Shown here: one piece after another, positions 13,001 through 14,738 of the stretch | Position numbering within the stretch: the first letter of the stretch is position 1 | Layout of the letters: each line of letters begins with the position of its first letter | Assembly (NCBI GenBank): GCA_030616535.1 | Contig: JAUWXE010000016.1 | Location: 1 to 14,738 of the forward strand | Source of the DNA: Candidatus Aerophobota bacterium | Lineage (GTDB): Bacteria; Aerophobota; Aerophobia; Aerophobales; AE-B3A | Direction of reading: 5' to 3' | Length of the DNA stretch: 14,738 bases | Made by a program: the position numbers and the translations under genes | The notes under the pieces: model-generated | Seen by the model: only the letters and a program-made list of their open reading frames with translations | Told to the model about the DNA's origin: nothing | The model's database searches: none

Positions 13001-13028
13001 ATTCTAACAAAAAAATCCTTCAAGTCAA
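13001..13028 (-). promoter_or_regulatory. Promoter for rpoN
   Basis: On the minus strand TTGACT (13028-13023, 5 of 6), a 16-base spacer and TAGAAT (13006-13001, 5 of 6) point to rpoN, with a start near 12994 and a leader of about 45 bases. Apart from this promoter and the divergent one at 13115-13143, I see nothing definite in the gap 12949-13169. Confidence 0.55.
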
Positions 13029-13114
13029 ACCTTCCTTTTTAGAGAAATCACTTAAAAATCGCTTCTGTACTGGTTTTTAGTTTCGTCAACCACAGCTATG
13101 CCCATCCATCTTCC

Positions 13115-13143
13115 TTGACAGTCCTTTTAATTTATGTTACTAT
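13115..13143 (+). promoter_or_regulatory. Promoter for the HNH gene and purC
   Basis: The -35 is TTGACA (13115-13120, perfect), the spacer is 17 bases, and the -10 is TACTAT (13138-13143, 4 of 6) preceded by TGT as an extended -10. The start would be near 13150. Confidence 0.6.
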
Positions 13144-13169
13144 AAGACAAAAATTAGGGGTTGATTGAA

Positions 13170-13793
13170 TTGTCAATGGAAATTCTTTCCAATGAAGTAT
13201 TAGTTCTAAATAAGCTGTGGCAGGTAGTCGATGTGTGTTCGGTCAGGAGAGCCCTCTGCTTGCTTTATTTAAGGCATGCCCAGGTAGTATTGAAAGAAGG
13301 TGGGTCTTTTTATACCTTTGGTTTTGAAGATTGGAGAGATTTTTCTCAAGACCATTTTCAGGATAGCGAGATAATAAGAACAATTACCTATAAAATCAGG
13401 ATACCTCGGGTTATACTTCTACTCATCTATGATAGATTTCCTCCGCGGAGAGTGAAGTTTACCCGCAAAAATATCTATAAGAGGGACGAGAATACGTGTC
13501 AGTACTGTGGAAAAAAATTTAAGCCCCAAGATTTGAACCTGGATCACGTGGTTTCCCTGTCCCGAGGAGGGAAGGATAGCTGGGAGAATGTGGTCTGTTC
13601 CTGTGTTCCTTGTAATCTTCGCAAGGGAAGCAGAACCCTGGCTGAGGCTGGAATGAGTCTCATTAGGACCCCCAAAAGGCCTCACTGGAGGTCTTTCGTT
13701 AAATACAGTCTCGACGCCATGATTGAGGATGGTTGGAAGGACTTTCTGGATCTTGCCTACTGGAATGTTGAGTTAGAGCAGAATGAGAAATAG
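13170..13793 (+). CDS. HNH endonuclease family protein
   Basis: This 207-residue protein belongs to the widespread chromosomal HNH family with an N-terminal VLVLNxxxxVxxV domain. The nuclease domain spans about residues 95-155: first zinc pair CQYC (110-113), catalytic LDHVV (D125, H126), SRGG-x-WENVV with N140, and second zinc pair CVPC (145-148) followed by N149, so the HNH signature is complete. Its substrate and cellular role are unknown in the family; it is not tied here to a methylase or phage genes. Starts TTG 13161, TTG 13170 and ATG 13176 are all in frame. AGGGG at 13156-13160 is best spaced (9 bases) for TTG 13170, so I use that, with low certainty. It lies 30 bases before purC and probably shares its transcript. 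Confidence 0.88.
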   Translation: MSMEILSNEVLVLNKLWQVVDVCSVRRALCLLYLRHAQVVLKEGGSFYTFGFEDWRDFSQDHFQDSEIIRTITYKIRIPRVILLLIYDRFPPRRVKFTRKNIYKRDENTCQYCGKKFKPQDLNLDHVVSLSRGGKDSWENVVCSCVPCNLRKGSRTLAEAGMSLIRTPKRPHWRSFVKYSLDAMIEDGWKDFLDLAYWNVELEQNEK

Positions 13794-13823
13794 TTGAGGT
13801 ATTCATCCAGCGGCACCTGAAAA

Positions 13824-14723
13824 TTGCTTACCAATAAAGTAGTATTAGAGACGGATCTTGCCGGATTAAAAATCTTTAAAAAAGGAAAGGTACGTGACCT
13901 TTATGATTTAAAAGAAAAACTTCTCATAGTAACCACCGATAGAATCTCAGCTTTTGATTGTGTGCTGCCCAACGGGATTCCCTATAAAGGTAAGATCTTA
14001 ACCCTTCTCTCAGAGTTTTGGTTTAGTCTTACCCAAGACATCATCCCCAATCACTTCATCACCACCAAAGAAGAGGATTTTCCTCCCAAACTAAGAGAAT
14101 TTAGAGGTATCTTGCGAGGAAGATCTATGCTGGTGAAGAAAAGCTCACCCATTAAGGTTGAATGTGTGGTAAGGGGATATCTGGCAGGCTCTGCCTACCA
14201 GGAGTATAAGAAGCATAGATCCGTGGGGGGTATTAAGCTTTCCTCTGGGTTGAAAAGAGCTGACAAACTCACTGAGCCTATCTTTACTCCAGCGACAAAG
14301 GCAGTCAGTGGCCACGACATCAACATCACCAAAAAAAAGATGAAGGAAATGATCGGAGCTACATTAACACAGAAATTGGAAAAGATAAGTCTAGAGATTT
14401 ATCAAAGAGCTCATAAGTATTTAGAATCCAGAGGTTTCATTCTCTCAGACACCAAGTTAGAATTTGGACTCTGCCAGGGTGAGGTTATCCTGATTGATGA
14501 ACTATTAACCCCGGATTCTTCAAGATTCTGGTCTAAGAAAGATTATCAACCCGGGCGCCACCAGGTAGATTTTGATAAGCAGTTTGTGCGCAATTATCTA
14601 GAAAGTCTGGATTGGGACAAGACTCCTCCTGCTCCTTCCCTTCCTCCTGATATAATCAAAAAGACCTCCCAAAGATACCTTGAGGCTTATGAGAGGATTA
14701 CCGGAATAAAAATGGGGACGTGA
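13824..14723 (+). CDS. purC: SAICAR synthetase (phosphoribosylaminoimidazole-succinocarboxamide synthase)
   Basis: The product joins aspartate to CAIR with ATP, giving SAICAR, in de novo purine synthesis. The 299-residue protein is of the longer monofunctional type. Motifs in order are GKVRDLYDL, the ATP-site segment TDRISAFDCVLPNGIPYKG, VECVVRGYLAGSAYQEY, TEPIFTPATKA with GHDINIT, and the C-terminal signature LIDELLTPDSSRFW followed by QPGRHQVDFDKQFVRNYL. The start is TTG at 13824: it gives the family-like N-terminus but lacks a clear Shine-Dalgarno, so translation may be coupled to the HNH gene 30 bases upstream. It is complete; the last 15 bases of the window after its TGA hold nothing identifiable, and further pur genes may follow outside. 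Confidence 0.95.
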   Translation: MLTNKVVLETDLAGLKIFKKGKVRDLYDLKEKLLIVTTDRISAFDCVLPNGIPYKGKILTLLSEFWFSLTQDIIPNHFITTKEEDFPPKLREFRGILRGRSMLVKKSSPIKVECVVRGYLAGSAYQEYKKHRSVGGIKLSSGLKRADKLTEPIFTPATKAVSGHDINITKKKMKEMIGATLTQKLEKISLEIYQRAHKYLESRGFILSDTKLEFGLCQGEVILIDELLTPDSSRFWSKKDYQPGRHQVDFDKQFVRNYLESLDWDKTPPAPSLPPDIIKKTSQRYLEAYERITGIKMGT

Positions 14724-14738
14724 TTATTTTCTAGGAAT

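Noticed and set aside
1..14738. tRNA genes, CRISPR arrays, insertion sequences, phage genes
   Set aside because: No tRNA arms, regularly spaced direct repeats, terminal inverted repeats with a transposase, or phage-type proteins were seen on either strand.

Overview
The window is about 14.7 kb of gene-dense bacterial chromosome. It is moderately AT-rich, intergenic gaps are short, TTG and GTG starts are common (about half of the genes), and promoters of the sigma-70/A type (TTGACA/TATAAT) can be read directly. There is no phage, transposon, CRISPR array, rRNA or tRNA. The gene set (DivIVA, class A PBP, a divergent sigma-54, glucosyl-3-phosphoglycerate synthase) suggests a free-living, peptidoglycan-containing bacterium, probably from an uncultivated lineage. 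I cannot fix the phylum from sequence alone.

Left part, plus strand: an unidentified gene end (to 108) and a terminator-like hairpin are followed by a strong promoter and the operon yggS (PLP-binding protein), proC (proline synthesis) and divIVA (polar/septal coiled coil). It meets, 8 bases apart, a minus-strand three-gene operon with 4-base overlaps: gpgS (glucosyl-3-phosphoglycerate synthase), a histidine phosphatase that fits GpgP, and a GT4 glycosyltransferase. Together these look like a pathway for glucosylglycerate or an extended derivative, a compatible solute or lipopolysaccharide primer. This is the most interesting system here.

Middle: a 446-bp divergent region with promoters in both directions separates gpgS from a class A penicillin-binding protein gene. 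That gene overlaps a SAM hydrolase (DUF62) gene, which in turn overlaps the 3' end of the convergent metK (SAM synthetase) gene. SAM synthesis and SAM hydrolysis are therefore encoded tail to tail.

Right part, minus strand, reading leftward from about 12.95 kb: rpoN (a divergent sigma-54), comF, a cold-shock protein gene, hpf (ribosome hibernation), a PTS EIIA (PtsN-like) gene and metK. The order rpoN, hpf, ptsN is the classical proteobacterial rpoN cluster with comF and csp inserted. The csp gene has a consensus promoter, a perfect palindrome in its leader, and a nested inverted-repeat RNA element between it and hpf.

Right edge, plus strand: a promoter divergent from rpoN drives an HNH endonuclease-family gene and purC (SAICAR synthetase), probably the start of a purine gene run continuing outside the window.
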